This document shows positions 18,245 through 25,918 of a DNA stretch of 42,287 nt, in pieces. Where the stretch lies: positions 1 to 42,287 of IMG/VR virus record IMGVR_UViG_3300031601_001712; one strand, written 5' to 3'. Every line of letters starts with the position of its first letter. The stretch's first letter is position 1. The stretch is from a virus. The translations under genes and the position numbers were made by a program. A model generated the notes under the pieces. The model was not told where the DNA came from, made no database searches, and saw nothing but the letters and a program-made list of their open reading frames with translations.

Positions 18245-18463
18245 TTAAATTGAAAATTTTTCTTTCATGAGATCTGCTACCTCTTTGAGATGTTGTTTGA
18301 TTCGTTTGGATATAAGTCCATCTATATGTGGTAAAATTGCCAAAACAATTTGAGCAGCATCTTCTTCTTTCAATGTTACATCTAATAAAGTAAGTTGTTT
18401 ATCAAGCTCATCCTTTATTAATGTTCTTAGATAATCTTCCATTATATTTGACTTGTCGCTCAT
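18245..18463 (-). CDS. Small helical protein of unknown function
   Basis: 72 residues, ATG start with AAGGGAGA. Strongly helical and amphipathic (YLRTLIKDELDKQLTLLD; EEDAAQIVLAILPHIDGLIS; KRIKQHLKEVADLM). It could be a coiled-coil partner protein. It sits between the 157-residue cassette protein (5 bases away) and the beta' gene (13 bases away), so it is cotranscribed with both. No omega-subunit signature is visible, though an RNA polymerase accessory role cannot be excluded. Confidence 0.55.
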   Translation of the reverse strand: MSDKSNIMEDYLRTLIKDELDKQLTLLDVTLKEEDAAQIVLAILPHIDGLISKRIKQHLKEVADLMKEKFSI

Positions 18464-18467
18464 ATTT

Positions 18468-18941
18468 TTAATCTCCCTTATTCATTTGCATACTCATTGA
18501 GTTCATTTTTTTATATTCAAGATGTGCTTTTGCTGGCATAAAAAAACAACTGTCAAGATAATAAGTTTTAATATTTGTTAAAATCAATTCATAATACACA
18601 GATGAATATTGAACACCTTTTTTATAGTCAGGCAAACAATATAAATTTGTATCTGGATCTCTATTAGGATGAAATCCATGTAATGCAATTGTTTCTACTA
18701 TATCATTAAATGTTGTTACTGTAAAACCATAAATGATATATTGTGGATGTATAGAAATGATTTCATAAGCATTTTTATTTTTTATTACACGAGTTGGTGT
18801 GATTTGCCCTTCATAGATATAAGTTTTTTCTATTATGGGCAAATCATTGTTACGGTTCCATAAAATCTTTGGTCCAATTATAAAGTCATTCCTTTTATGC
18901 GGCGCCTGTTTCTTCCAATAATTCGATAAATGTTTTCCCAT
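18468..18941 (-). CDS. Cassette-associated protein with an HPN-x9-C motif, possible second E2-like or partner protein
   Basis: 157 residues. ATG with AGGAGAAAGT directly upstream; it overlaps the end of the divergent ThiF gene by 47 bases, so coupling is likely. Most of it is unfamiliar. Around residues 90-115 is HGFHPNRDPDTNLYCLP followed by DYKKGVQYSSVYYEL; HPN followed by a CL pair recalls the active-site region of E2 enzymes, and 157 residues is E2-sized. Against that, the segment before HPN looks helical (TTFNDIVETIAL) and not the four-stranded meander of an E2. The better E2 candidate in this cassette is at 22958-25531. No metal site or membrane segment. Confidence 0.4.
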   Translation of the reverse strand: MGKHLSNYWKKQAPHKRNDFIIGPKILWNRNNDLPIIEKTYIYEGQITPTRVIKNKNAYEIISIHPQYIIYGFTVTTFNDIVETIALHGFHPNRDPDTNLYCLPDYKKGVQYSSVYYELILTNIKTYYLDSCFFMPAKAHLEYKKMNSMSMQMNKGD

Positions 18942-19812
18942 ACTTTCTCCTTATAGTAACTATATAATTTGACACGCCTGGTTGTATTTTGACCAAATCT
19001 GAAAGTCTTTTTATAACATCCATTGATGTATTTAAACTTCCAGTTGGAATTAATGCATATTGAGTTTCTGCCACCTCTGGCATTTTTTTAAATAATTTCT
19101 GTATTATATTTGTGGGTTTTTGTTCACCAATATATATATCTATGGGTTGGATCTTGTTTAAATTTAATATTGGTTTGATATGATCTTCTATACATTGAAG
19201 CCTATTTGTCATATCTGATTTTTCATATATAATATCCATTTTATTTTCCATGGATCTTGATATGGCTTTTTCCATGATCGATGGTAGTATATCAAGATCA
19301 ATTTGTTGAATTAAATTGTTTTTCATCATATCAAAAATTTCTATGCTATCAATTACTTGTGCTGCATAAAAAGACGCTTTATTGATTTCATTTTGTGTTA
19401 ATTCAATTGTATACGCACCATCATAAGAACAAGCATTTTTAACTTGTTTTCTACAATCTATCATTAAAATACGTCTTGATATATAAAATCTAACATCGAT
19501 TTCACTTGTTCTATCACATACAACATCCCGACAATCAATGACAAGATTGCATGTAGGGAGTGATGTTTTTCCTTCAACATATTTACGGTTAATTTTAGTG
19601 ACAGCAACATCATCGTTTATAATATCTGCTAATGCATCGACTTTATATTCGCCAACTTGAAAAGAATTATATATTGATGTAAAGGTATTTTTACTTTCAA
19701 TTACATCTGGATCTATAATTACTATTTCTTTTACTTGATTAAGTTCCGATATGTGTTTGCATAAAAACCCACCTAACGTTCCTATTCCAATTATTGCTAC
19801 TTTACGAAACAC
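18895..19812 (-). CDS. Divergent ThiF/E1-like adenylyltransferase
   Basis: 305 residues, starting at GTG (19810-19812) with AAGGAGAT upstream; no ATG fits the conserved first strand. The Rossmann-type loop is KVAIIGIGTLGGFLCKH (about 4-20), followed by EIVIIDPDVIESKN with D34, D36 and N42, and a VGEYKVDAL element with the ATP-binding Lys. The Arg normally found after that Asn (NxxR) is missing, and I see no clear catalytic Cys crossover loop. An extra roughly 150 residues of unknown fold follow (KASFYAAQVIDSIEIFD; IQPIDIYIGEQKPT). It may be an inactive partner for the canonical E1 at 20438-21124, or a distinct adenylating enzyme. Confidence 0.75.
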   Translation of the reverse strand: MFRKVAIIGIGTLGGFLCKHISELNQVKEIVIIDPDVIESKNTFTSIYNSFQVGEYKVDALADIINDDVAVTKINRKYVEGKTSLPTCNLVIDCRDVVCDRTSEIDVRFYISRRILMIDCRKQVKNACSYDGAYTIELTQNEINKASFYAAQVIDSIEIFDMMKNNLIQQIDLDILPSIMEKAISRSMENKMDIIYEKSDMTNRLQCIEDHIKPILNLNKIQPIDIYIGEQKPTNIIQKLFKKMPEVAETQYALIPTGSLNTSMDVIKRLSDLVKIQPGVSNYIVTIRRKYGKTFIELLEETGAA

Positions 19813-19841
19813 TAAGCAAATCTCCTTCCGAATGGATTTTT

Positions 19842-19861
19842 GGGGGACCCGAAGGTCCCCC
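19842..19861 (-). other. Intergenic cUUCGg tetraloop hairpin
   Basis: An 8-bp perfect stem (GGGGGACC with GGTCCCCC) closed by a C(TTCG)G tetraloop when read on the minus strand, lying between the stop of the ubiquitin-like gene (19887) and the GTG start of the divergent ThiF (19812). It is followed by five A residues, not a U-run, so it is unlikely to be a simple terminator. UUCG hairpins of this kind protect 3' ends of abundant messages in T4; here it would favour the ubiquitin-like transcript over the genes behind it. Confidence 0.75.
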
Positions 19862-19886
19862 TTATACTTAATTCATAAAAGATTGC

Positions 19887-20366
19887 TTAGCAGCCCTTTT
19901 TTCCTGCTGGTTTCAGATACTCAAGAGTATCACCGGGTTTTAGAACATACTCGGCTCCAATTTCTTTTCCATTTACCAGACCAGTGGAAAGTCGATCCAC
20001 ATTCAGAACCTCACGGAGAAAATCCCCAACTTCTTTTACAGTTCGTCCTGCAACAGGGAAGTTTCCGGAAGAAGCACCACAGGACACCTGAATGGTGGTG
20101 GATGTTTTGAATCCGAAATCAGCTCCGGGTTTGGTAAGAACGCTTTGTGCTTTAAATGCCACTCCACCCATTGCGGCAGGGGTTTTTTCAGCAGGGGCCT
20201 TGGATACAGTTGCACTGGATGCACCGAACTTGCTCAGGATAGCATCAACTACAACGCTTTTGGCTTTTTTGGTCATACCGGGAATGGCAAGTTCGTCTAC
20301 GCACATTCTTTTAAGAGTGACTGCAGTTTTGGTTTCGAGTTGTTCTTTGGTGTAAGTTGTTCCCAT
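19887..20366 (-). CDS. SAP/HeH-like plus beta-grasp ubiquitin-like protein ending in GKKGC
   Basis: 159 residues, ATG with AAGGAGAT. Residues about 5-48 (YTKEQLETKTAVTLKRMCVD, then LAIPGMTKKAKSVVVDAILS) form a helix-extended-helix of SAP/HeH type, usually a nucleic-acid-binding module. A Pro/Ala-rich linker (50-85) leads to a beta-grasp domain (about 89-155): TIQVSCGA strand, VKEVGDFLREVLN helix, TGLVNGKEI, YVLKPGDTLEYL, as in ThiS/MoaD/Ubl proteins. The tail is PAGKKGC: a Gly-Gly-like KG exposed by removing one Cys, similar to the GTKG end I associate with PRTRC protein C. The flanking JAMM enzyme could do this. G+C is near 45-55% against 25-35% around it, consistent with heavy expression or recent origin. 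Confidence 0.75.
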   Translation of the reverse strand: MGTTYTKEQLETKTAVTLKRMCVDELAIPGMTKKAKSVVVDAILSKFGASSATVSKAPAEKTPAAMGGVAFKAQSVLTKPGADFGFKTSTTIQVSCGASSGNFPVAGRTVKEVGDFLREVLNVDRLSTGLVNGKEIGAEYVLKPGDTLEYLKPAGKKGC

Positions 20367-20437
20367 TTTTTAAATCTCCTTCGTTGTGTTTAGTTTTTTT
20401 TGTTTGTACTTCACTTTGTAATCAATATTAATTACTT

Positions 20438-21124
20438 TTATTTTACGATTCGAATCTTCGAGTTGGAGTTCATACTTAAAATATCAAAGTAGACCTCCGA
20501 CCGATCATGCTGGTCCTTTACAAAAGAATTATAAAATAGCCAACACATCAGCGTTGCAACGCCCAGATTTGTAAAATATAACTGGGGTTCTGAATGTGAT
20601 AGTTCCTCGCATGACATTTCGTCTGGTAACTTATCATTAGGATTTGCAATTTCTGGATGATATGCACATAGATCAGGTGTTAAATTTACACCTCCTTTCC
20701 TGACATACAGTTGCGCATTACCATCTGTTAATTCATTCCCACCAGAAATAACAGTAACATTATTTAAATTTTTACAGTAATTATTAATGATCATTCTGGA
20801 TTTATGATTATCTACACATATAAATACTATTTTATCTTCTTTAATAACTTCGTTTATATTTGATTCATTAATATAAGAATCAAATACATCGAATTCAATG
20901 TTACTAAATTTCATAGCAAGTTCATCAGCTTTTGTTTCAGCTTTATTACCAATACCGCTGAATTCTTGACGATCGAAATTTTTCATTTCGTATTGGTCTC
21001 CATCAACCAAAAGTATTTCTGCTTCATAATCTTGAGAGAAATTTAGAAACCGACAAAGACGTTCTGCAAGTATAGTTCCGACTCCACCTAAACCAATAAT
21101 TGTAATATCAATGGGTTGTGTCAT
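20438..21124 (-). CDS. E1/ThiF-type ubiquitin-like activating enzyme
   Basis: 228 residues, ATG overlapping the JAMM gene by 17 bases, with GGAGGGG upstream. A textbook ThiF fold: ITIIGLGGVGTILAERL (ATP loop 11-16), ILLVDGDQYEMKNFDRQ with D41, D43, N49 and R52, GNKAETKADELA (Lys), then FICVDNHKSRMIINNYC, the DN-x3-R signature that follows strand 6. A catalytic Cys candidate is C172 in DEMSCEEL; C153 in DLCAYHP is another. It would adenylate the C-terminal Gly of the beta-grasp protein encoded next. The length and single ThiF domain match PRTRC-type ThiF proteins. Confidence 0.88.
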   Translation of the reverse strand: MTQPIDITIIGLGGVGTILAERLCRFLNFSQDYEAEILLVDGDQYEMKNFDRQEFSGIGNKAETKADELAMKFSNIEFDVFDSYINESNINEVIKEDKIVFICVDNHKSRMIINNYCKNLNNVTVISGGNELTDGNAQLYVRKGGVNLTPDLCAYHPEIANPNDKLPDEMSCEELSHSEPQLYFTNLGVATLMCWLFYNSFVKDQHDRSEVYFDILSMNSNSKIRIVK

Positions 21125-22958
21125 TATTACCCCCTCCGAACACCTTTCGCATTTTATCCATCAAAGAACTTTTCGATTTTAATGAACTCAATTGATCTGA
21201 CCTTTTCGGATCAGGTATCCGTTCAAGATTTTTGTCGGCATCTGCTGCAGCATTTAATATATCTTCATGCTCTTTATCTGATTGGTCAAGAAAAGCCCCT
21301 GAATCTGATCTCATTTGATGTTCTATTCCAATAGTTTCTACGGTAATTGGAGAATTGCAGTTTTCACATATCCCAAGCATTTTGATGCTTTCAATGGAAT
21401 TTTTTGCCCCACAGTGATTACATATCATAGTTTCTTCATCTTCAGATGAATAAGTAAGTTCTATTTTATTATTACAATGAGGACATTCTCCTTCAACTTC
21501 AATTTCAGATTCTCCAAATGTTGCTTGGCAATGGGGGCATACCCATTCAAGTTCATCTTCACAATCCAAAACATCATCAGGTAATAGAGTTTGACAAAAG
21601 GGGCAGCATTGATCAGTTTCCAATACTAAAACCTGATTACTACATGAAGGGCATGTAATAAATCCTCGTTGCTCCGGTTGCTCAAATTCATCATTTTTTA
21701 CAACAAGATCTTTTGTCATAACTGGTTCATTTTTATATCTATCCGTGAGATCTTTTTCATCTATAAGGGTTAAATGTCCATCACTTTTACATTTTGGGCA
21801 TTTTATATCCGCATCAACTGTTGTGAAAATAACATGACATTTTTCACATTGATACATTTCTTCTTCATATTCTACACCTTGTATCTCATTCATAATCTTA
21901 AGATTTCGATGTTTGCATGATAAACATGGATTTGATTTATCATAAGGTTTTTCTGTTGGAGATGTTGTTGCAGGTGTTGTTGAAGATGTTGTTGGAGGTA
22001 ATGGTTTTTGTCCAGCGAATCCAGGTATTGCTATTCGCTGCCCATTTTTTCCAATTGGTCTATCAACTTGATCCCATGCTTGAGGATCATAATGACCTCC
22101 CCAACCATATACACCTACATTTCTTCTCCAGTCTTGTTTAGCATAATTACCAATTCCATATCCTCTATATGAATATGTATATATTCCACGTTGGACCATT
22201 TTCATCCAGTTCTTATTGAATGTTCCTTTGGCTTTTGATACTTTAAATTGGTATCGCTTATCTAACACTCTGTTTTTATATGAGGTTCTGCTACTGGCTT
22301 TTTCATCCAAAACCATTTTACCAGTTGCATCGGGTTTAAATATTTTTGTCATATATTTAGTTTCACTTTTATCAATATCTCTGGTTTTATCCAACCCCAG
22401 CATATAATCTTCAGGAGTAACTATAAACCGATGACCGTTAGCAACGATTGATGCAGATATACTTATTTCATCATCAAGCACATGACCAAATGTAATATGG
22501 AGTCCATCAAATGTTTTCTCGTCATTATCATCAGTCCCAGAATGAAAAGCTGACATTCTAGCATGACTGTGAATATCTCCGATCATTGTATATCCATCCA
22601 TAGTAATTCCTCTATTATAGTCACATGCTCCAGCAGTCACTTTTTGAGTTGGAGGAACAATTTTATATTTGCCTGTAGATTCATTATAAAAAAGTAACAC
22701 AATTGCTTCCCCATGATATTCTTGACATACTGCTTTAAAGAAATCAGCAATTTTCGCTCCCCATTGTGCTGGGATTGGATTGATGTACATTCGTGCCATT
22801 GTATTGACACTATTCAAGATTGATATATTTTTGACTGGAGCAATACTTTCCATTACTCCTAATTTCTTTTTCAAAAAGACTCCCTCTTTAGCGACAATAT
22901 AATATATATCATCATTTGGAAGTTCTTGACTTCCATCATTTACAACAACTTTAAACAT
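21108..22958 (-). CDS. JAMM/JAB metallo-isopeptidase with C-terminal zinc-ribbon array
   Basis: 616 residues, ATG overlapping the preceding stop as TAATG, with AAGGAGAA. The JAMM motif is complete: E84 (HGEAIVLLF) and H130-S-H132-x7-S140-x2-D143 in IGDIHSHARMSAFHSGTDD. Such enzymes cut ubiquitin-like tails or isopeptide bonds using zinc. Residues about 230-345 are Gly/Tyr/Pro-rich, ending in a Thr/Pro/Ser linker. From about 345 to 535 come successive CxxC pairs (CLSC/CEKC/CPKC; CPSC/CPFC; CPHC/CPHC; CNHC/CENC), at least four zinc ribbons. The last 80 residues are acidic and helical, ending in a Gly/Asn-rich tail. The function fits deconjugation or precursor processing, with ribbons binding partners or nucleic acid. 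Confidence 0.88.
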   Translation of the reverse strand: MFKVVVNDGSQELPNDDIYYIVAKEGVFLKKKLGVMESIAPVKNISILNSVNTMARMYINPIPAQWGAKIADFFKAVCQEYHGEAIVLLFYNESTGKYKIVPPTQKVTAGACDYNRGITMDGYTMIGDIHSHARMSAFHSGTDDNDEKTFDGLHITFGHVLDDEISISASIVANGHRFIVTPEDYMLGLDKTRDIDKSETKYMTKIFKPDATGKMVLDEKASSRTSYKNRVLDKRYQFKVSKAKGTFNKNWMKMVQRGIYTYSYRGYGIGNYAKQDWRRNVGVYGWGGHYDPQAWDQVDRPIGKNGQRIAIPGFAGQKPLPPTTSSTTPATTSPTEKPYDKSNPCLSCKHRNLKIMNEIQGVEYEEEMYQCEKCHVIFTTVDADIKCPKCKSDGHLTLIDEKDLTDRYKNEPVMTKDLVVKNDEFEQPEQRGFITCPSCSNQVLVLETDQCCPFCQTLLPDDVLDCEDELEWVCPHCQATFGESEIEVEGECPHCNNKIELTYSSEDEETMICNHCGAKNSIESIKMLGICENCNSPITVETIGIEHQMRSDSGAFLDQSDKEHEDILNAAADADKNLERIPDPKRSDQLSSLKSKSSLMDKMRKVFGGGNNDTTH

Positions 22959-25531
22959 TAAGTTCTCCTTTGATTTAAGTATGAGTTTGGCATGTGATTT
23001 TCAAATACGTCATAAGAATGTAAATTTAAAAATCCTTTAAGAATGCCAGTTTCCGCGATTTTAGCCGGTATTATTCTTGGAGCTGGAATACAATCTAATT
23101 TACATTCTTTTGTCATACACTGATCAAGAACATAAGATTCGTTATAAGAATGAAGATTTTGTATTCGCAATGCTCTCAATGCTCTTGTTGTAGATGGATT
23201 ATATAATAAATAACCATAGGAATCTTTAAAATCTCTTGTTCCGTTTACAATATCTCCAGCTTGAAATTTGATTTTTGATAAATCTAATGGAACATGATTA
23301 AGTGTTTCCCATTGTTTTGATTTTAATGGTATCTTTTTGAATTTTTCAATAACATCATTATACCATAATGTACATCCATTTGAGCAAAGAACTAATGGTT
23401 CCCTGCCAGTATCGATAATGAAGGCAACAATAATATTAACATCTTTTTTCGGAAAACAAGAAATTCCAGCAACTTCTGATATAATTTTAGTTCCTGCTAA
23501 TAATTCATCAATTTTATTTGTTACTTTTCTGATTTTACCAGTATTTATAATACCATACCTTCCATCGATATATTTTGATTCTGAAATATTTCCTTCTTTG
23601 TCACTCAGTATAAAATGAATATCACCACAAGCTTCATTGTATTTAAATCCTTTAATCATTTTTACTGTCAACACATCTAATGGATTTTCCCAGTTAGCAA
23701 CAACTACTTTGTCTCCAATATAAAATTCTGTATCAAAATCCGCACCTTCAACAAAGAATCTATTATCTTTAATTAGGGATTTTGTATAGCTTCCTTTTAA
23801 TTTACTTAAAGTATAGTAGTTTTCATATATAAGAATTCCATTAACTCCCCAAGCTCCTATTTCTTTTAGGTCATCCTTATAGTTTAAACCTGGTAAAGTA
23901 AATAATCTTCGACCAACTCTAAATGCCCCACTGATTGGTTTTACTTTATCGATTTTATATATATTTTTTCTATCGGGGTTATTGGATAACTCAAGTGTTT
24001 TATAACGTCCTTTTAACTTTGAGTTATTATTTCGAAATTTTGCAACAATTTTCTGATTGTCAACGATAATAGAATCAAATTTCATTATATGACCACTAGT
24101 CATACCACCGTCATATCCATGTTCAGTTATAATAATATATTGTTCATTTTTATTTAACACAACCCCATTGAGTTCAGGCTTATCAAGTTTGAACTCAATT
24201 GCATCAAGGTTTGAGCTAAGATAATAATCATTCCCCAGTTTGACTTCAACTATATCAGTGTTGTCCATACCACGACTTTTTCTTATATAGTCTACTTTTT
24301 TATAGGATTTTTGATCCCCTTGTGTAACAACGAGAATTTTACCTGGGGTGACAATTGTTTTATTTGCAAGAGTTATTTGACTAACTCTTCTTTGTTTGGT
24401 GATTTGTTTTATTAAGAATTTATAACAATTTTTTGTTAATTTCATCATAGATAGTTTATCATTAATAGCAATTTGAATATATTTAATATTGCTTCCATCT
24501 GGAAACCCAACAAATGAGGAAATAAAAGCTATCTTTCCGCTTTTAGTTTTAAAAGAATCCCCAACGTTCATATTGGTTTGATCATCAAGATACATACCTT
24601 GAGCAATATCAAAGAATAACTTAGATGTTCTTTTTGAACGCTTAGAGACTTTCATTTCAAGTCCAGTATCATATGGTCTACAAAACACATCAGTAAGTTG
24701 TTTATATCCCATTGTTTTTTTGTTTTTCAATGAGAATGATTTTTTTATATGTTTTATGCGCTCCCCAATTGTATGCTCGATTTTTAACCAATCTGCATTA
24801 TAGATAAACATTGGGTTTTCTTGGCTCATATATTGCCACTCAAGATAACTATTTAAAATTGGAACGTCTCTATATGAACGGTAATTATATGTATAATCTG
24901 TGTTAAATGTGGCAGACCACCATACCATAATTGCATGTTGAACAGTTGCAGTTAATGACTTGCATCTTTTACAGATTGCATCACCAAAACAAACGAATCC
25001 GCTATCTGATATATTACACATTGGAATTTTGAGTAGATAATCTGATAGTCCAGTCATTTGTTGTGTTCTTAAAAATATTTGAGCACATGATACTTCATTA
25101 TATTTGGTAATATAAAGTATAAAGATGACATATGGGAATGCTAAAGTGAAAGAATAAGGAGGTGAATTTTTGCTTAGCCAATCTTTATATCCATACAAAT
25201 CTAATTTGTTAACTTGACGTAGACGTGATATCTCACTAGTTGCACTCATATTTGATTTTATAGTTCTGTATGCTGGAGGTTCCTCAATAACAACCATATA
25301 TCCAGAGTCCATTTCTTCAATGTATCTACAATTAGGAGGCATTATAATACCTTCAACATTTGACGATACGACTTGATCAATATATTCAGATGCCAACATA
25401 GTTTTCTTTTTAATAGTTGGAATTGACTCTCCTTCATGTTTTTTAGATGGGTATTCTGAATAAAATAAGCTTGCATATCTTCCATTCAATCTAATTTCTT
25501 CAATCAAATCATCGCTTCTGGTTTGTACCAT
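22958..25531 (-). CDS. E2-like (PRTRC protein B / Prok-E2_D type) domain fused to a long beta-barrel-rich region
   Basis: 857 residues, ATG with AAGGGG. In the first 220 residues, MPPNCRYIEE, YMVVIEEPPAY, SFTLAFPYVIFILYI, LKIPMCNISDSGFVCFGDAI and AIMVWWSATFNTDYTY appear in the order seen in prokaryotic E2-like proteins of the PRTRC-B group, with C181 in GFVCFG as predicted catalytic Cys. The following 600 residues are unfamiliar and beta-rich, with repeated vGD-type starts (NMNVGDSFKT; EFYIGDKVVVANW; FQAGDIVNG), suggesting several SH3-like barrels. A fused tail of this size on an E2 is unusual. It is the first gene of the cassette; the JAMM gene follows by TAATG overlap. The E2 call is by motif order and context. 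Confidence 0.65.
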   Translation of the reverse strand: MVQTRSDDLIEEIRLNGRYASLFYSEYPSKKHEGESIPTIKKKTMLASEYIDQVVSSNVEGIIMPPNCRYIEEMDSGYMVVIEEPPAYRTIKSNMSATSEISRLRQVNKLDLYGYKDWLSKNSPPYSFTLAFPYVIFILYITKYNEVSCAQIFLRTQQMTGLSDYLLKIPMCNISDSGFVCFGDAICKRCKSLTATVQHAIMVWWSATFNTDYTYNYRSYRDVPILNSYLEWQYMSQENPMFIYNADWLKIEHTIGERIKHIKKSFSLKNKKTMGYKQLTDVFCRPYDTGLEMKVSKRSKRTSKLFFDIAQGMYLDDQTNMNVGDSFKTKSGKIAFISSFVGFPDGSNIKYIQIAINDKLSMMKLTKNCYKFLIKQITKQRRVSQITLANKTIVTPGKILVVTQGDQKSYKKVDYIRKSRGMDNTDIVEVKLGNDYYLSSNLDAIEFKLDKPELNGVVLNKNEQYIIITEHGYDGGMTSGHIMKFDSIIVDNQKIVAKFRNNNSKLKGRYKTLELSNNPDRKNIYKIDKVKPISGAFRVGRRLFTLPGLNYKDDLKEIGAWGVNGILIYENYYTLSKLKGSYTKSLIKDNRFFVEGADFDTEFYIGDKVVVANWENPLDVLTVKMIKGFKYNEACGDIHFILSDKEGNISESKYIDGRYGIINTGKIRKVTNKIDELLAGTKIISEVAGISCFPKKDVNIIVAFIIDTGREPLVLCSNGCTLWYNDVIEKFKKIPLKSKQWETLNHVPLDLSKIKFQAGDIVNGTRDFKDSYGYLLYNPSTTRALRALRIQNLHSYNESYVLDQCMTKECKLDCIPAPRIIPAKIAETGILKGFLNLHSYDVFENHMPNSYLNQRRT

Positions 25532-25534
25532 TCT

Positions 25535-25912
25535 CTATCCCCTTAACATTTTAAGTTTTTTCGCAAATTGTGTTAAAATCTTTTCTGCCTTATTTTCGTT
25601 AATAACCCACACTTTTCTTCGACGAGTTGGTATCATGTCTTCCGGATCTTCTGAAATTCGATATTTTTCTAATGTGCTATAAATTGCAATGTATGATTCT
25701 TCATCTTCTCTTTCTAAAGTTAAAAAACCAATTTCTTTATCATTTCTTCCCGGCACATTCAGTGATAAAAAGACTCGTGGACCTCTTGGTTTTAATTCTT
25801 GATATTGAATTGATGATGATTCTTCTTTAATAATATCATCACATATAACTCTTACTTGCTGAGTTAAATCTACATCTTTCAATTCACGTAATAAATCTTT
25901 TAAAATTCCCAT
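25535..25912 (-). CDS. Small protein of unknown function
   Basis: 125 residues, ATG with AAAGGTGA. The N-terminus is helical and acidic, the centre has a strand-rich run (RVFLSLNVPGRNDKEIGFLT), and the C-terminus is basic and helical (KAEKILTQFAKKLKMLRG). No family recognised. It lies 3 bases before the 857-residue E2-like gene, so it belongs to the same transcript. Confidence 0.55.
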   Translation of the reverse strand: MGILKDLLRELKDVDLTQQVRVICDDIIKEESSSIQYQELKPRGPRVFLSLNVPGRNDKEIGFLTLEREDEESYIAIYSTLEKYRISEDPEDMIPTRRRKVWVINENKAEKILTQFAKKLKMLRG

Positions 25913-25918
25913 GTTTAA

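Noticed and set aside
19887-21124. ThiS/MoaD-ThiF pair for thiamine or molybdopterin synthesis
   Set aside because: No thiazole or molybdopterin genes nearby, an extra SAP/HeH-like domain, a C-terminal Cys beyond the glycine, and a linked JAMM protease and E2-like protein point to protein conjugation instead.
19887-22958. Lambda gpK/gpI-like tail-tip JAMM and ubiquitin-like pair
   Set aside because: The JAMM protein has a zinc-ribbon array and no NlpC/P60 domain, two E1-like genes are present, and the genes are next to RNA polymerase subunits and not in the tail block.
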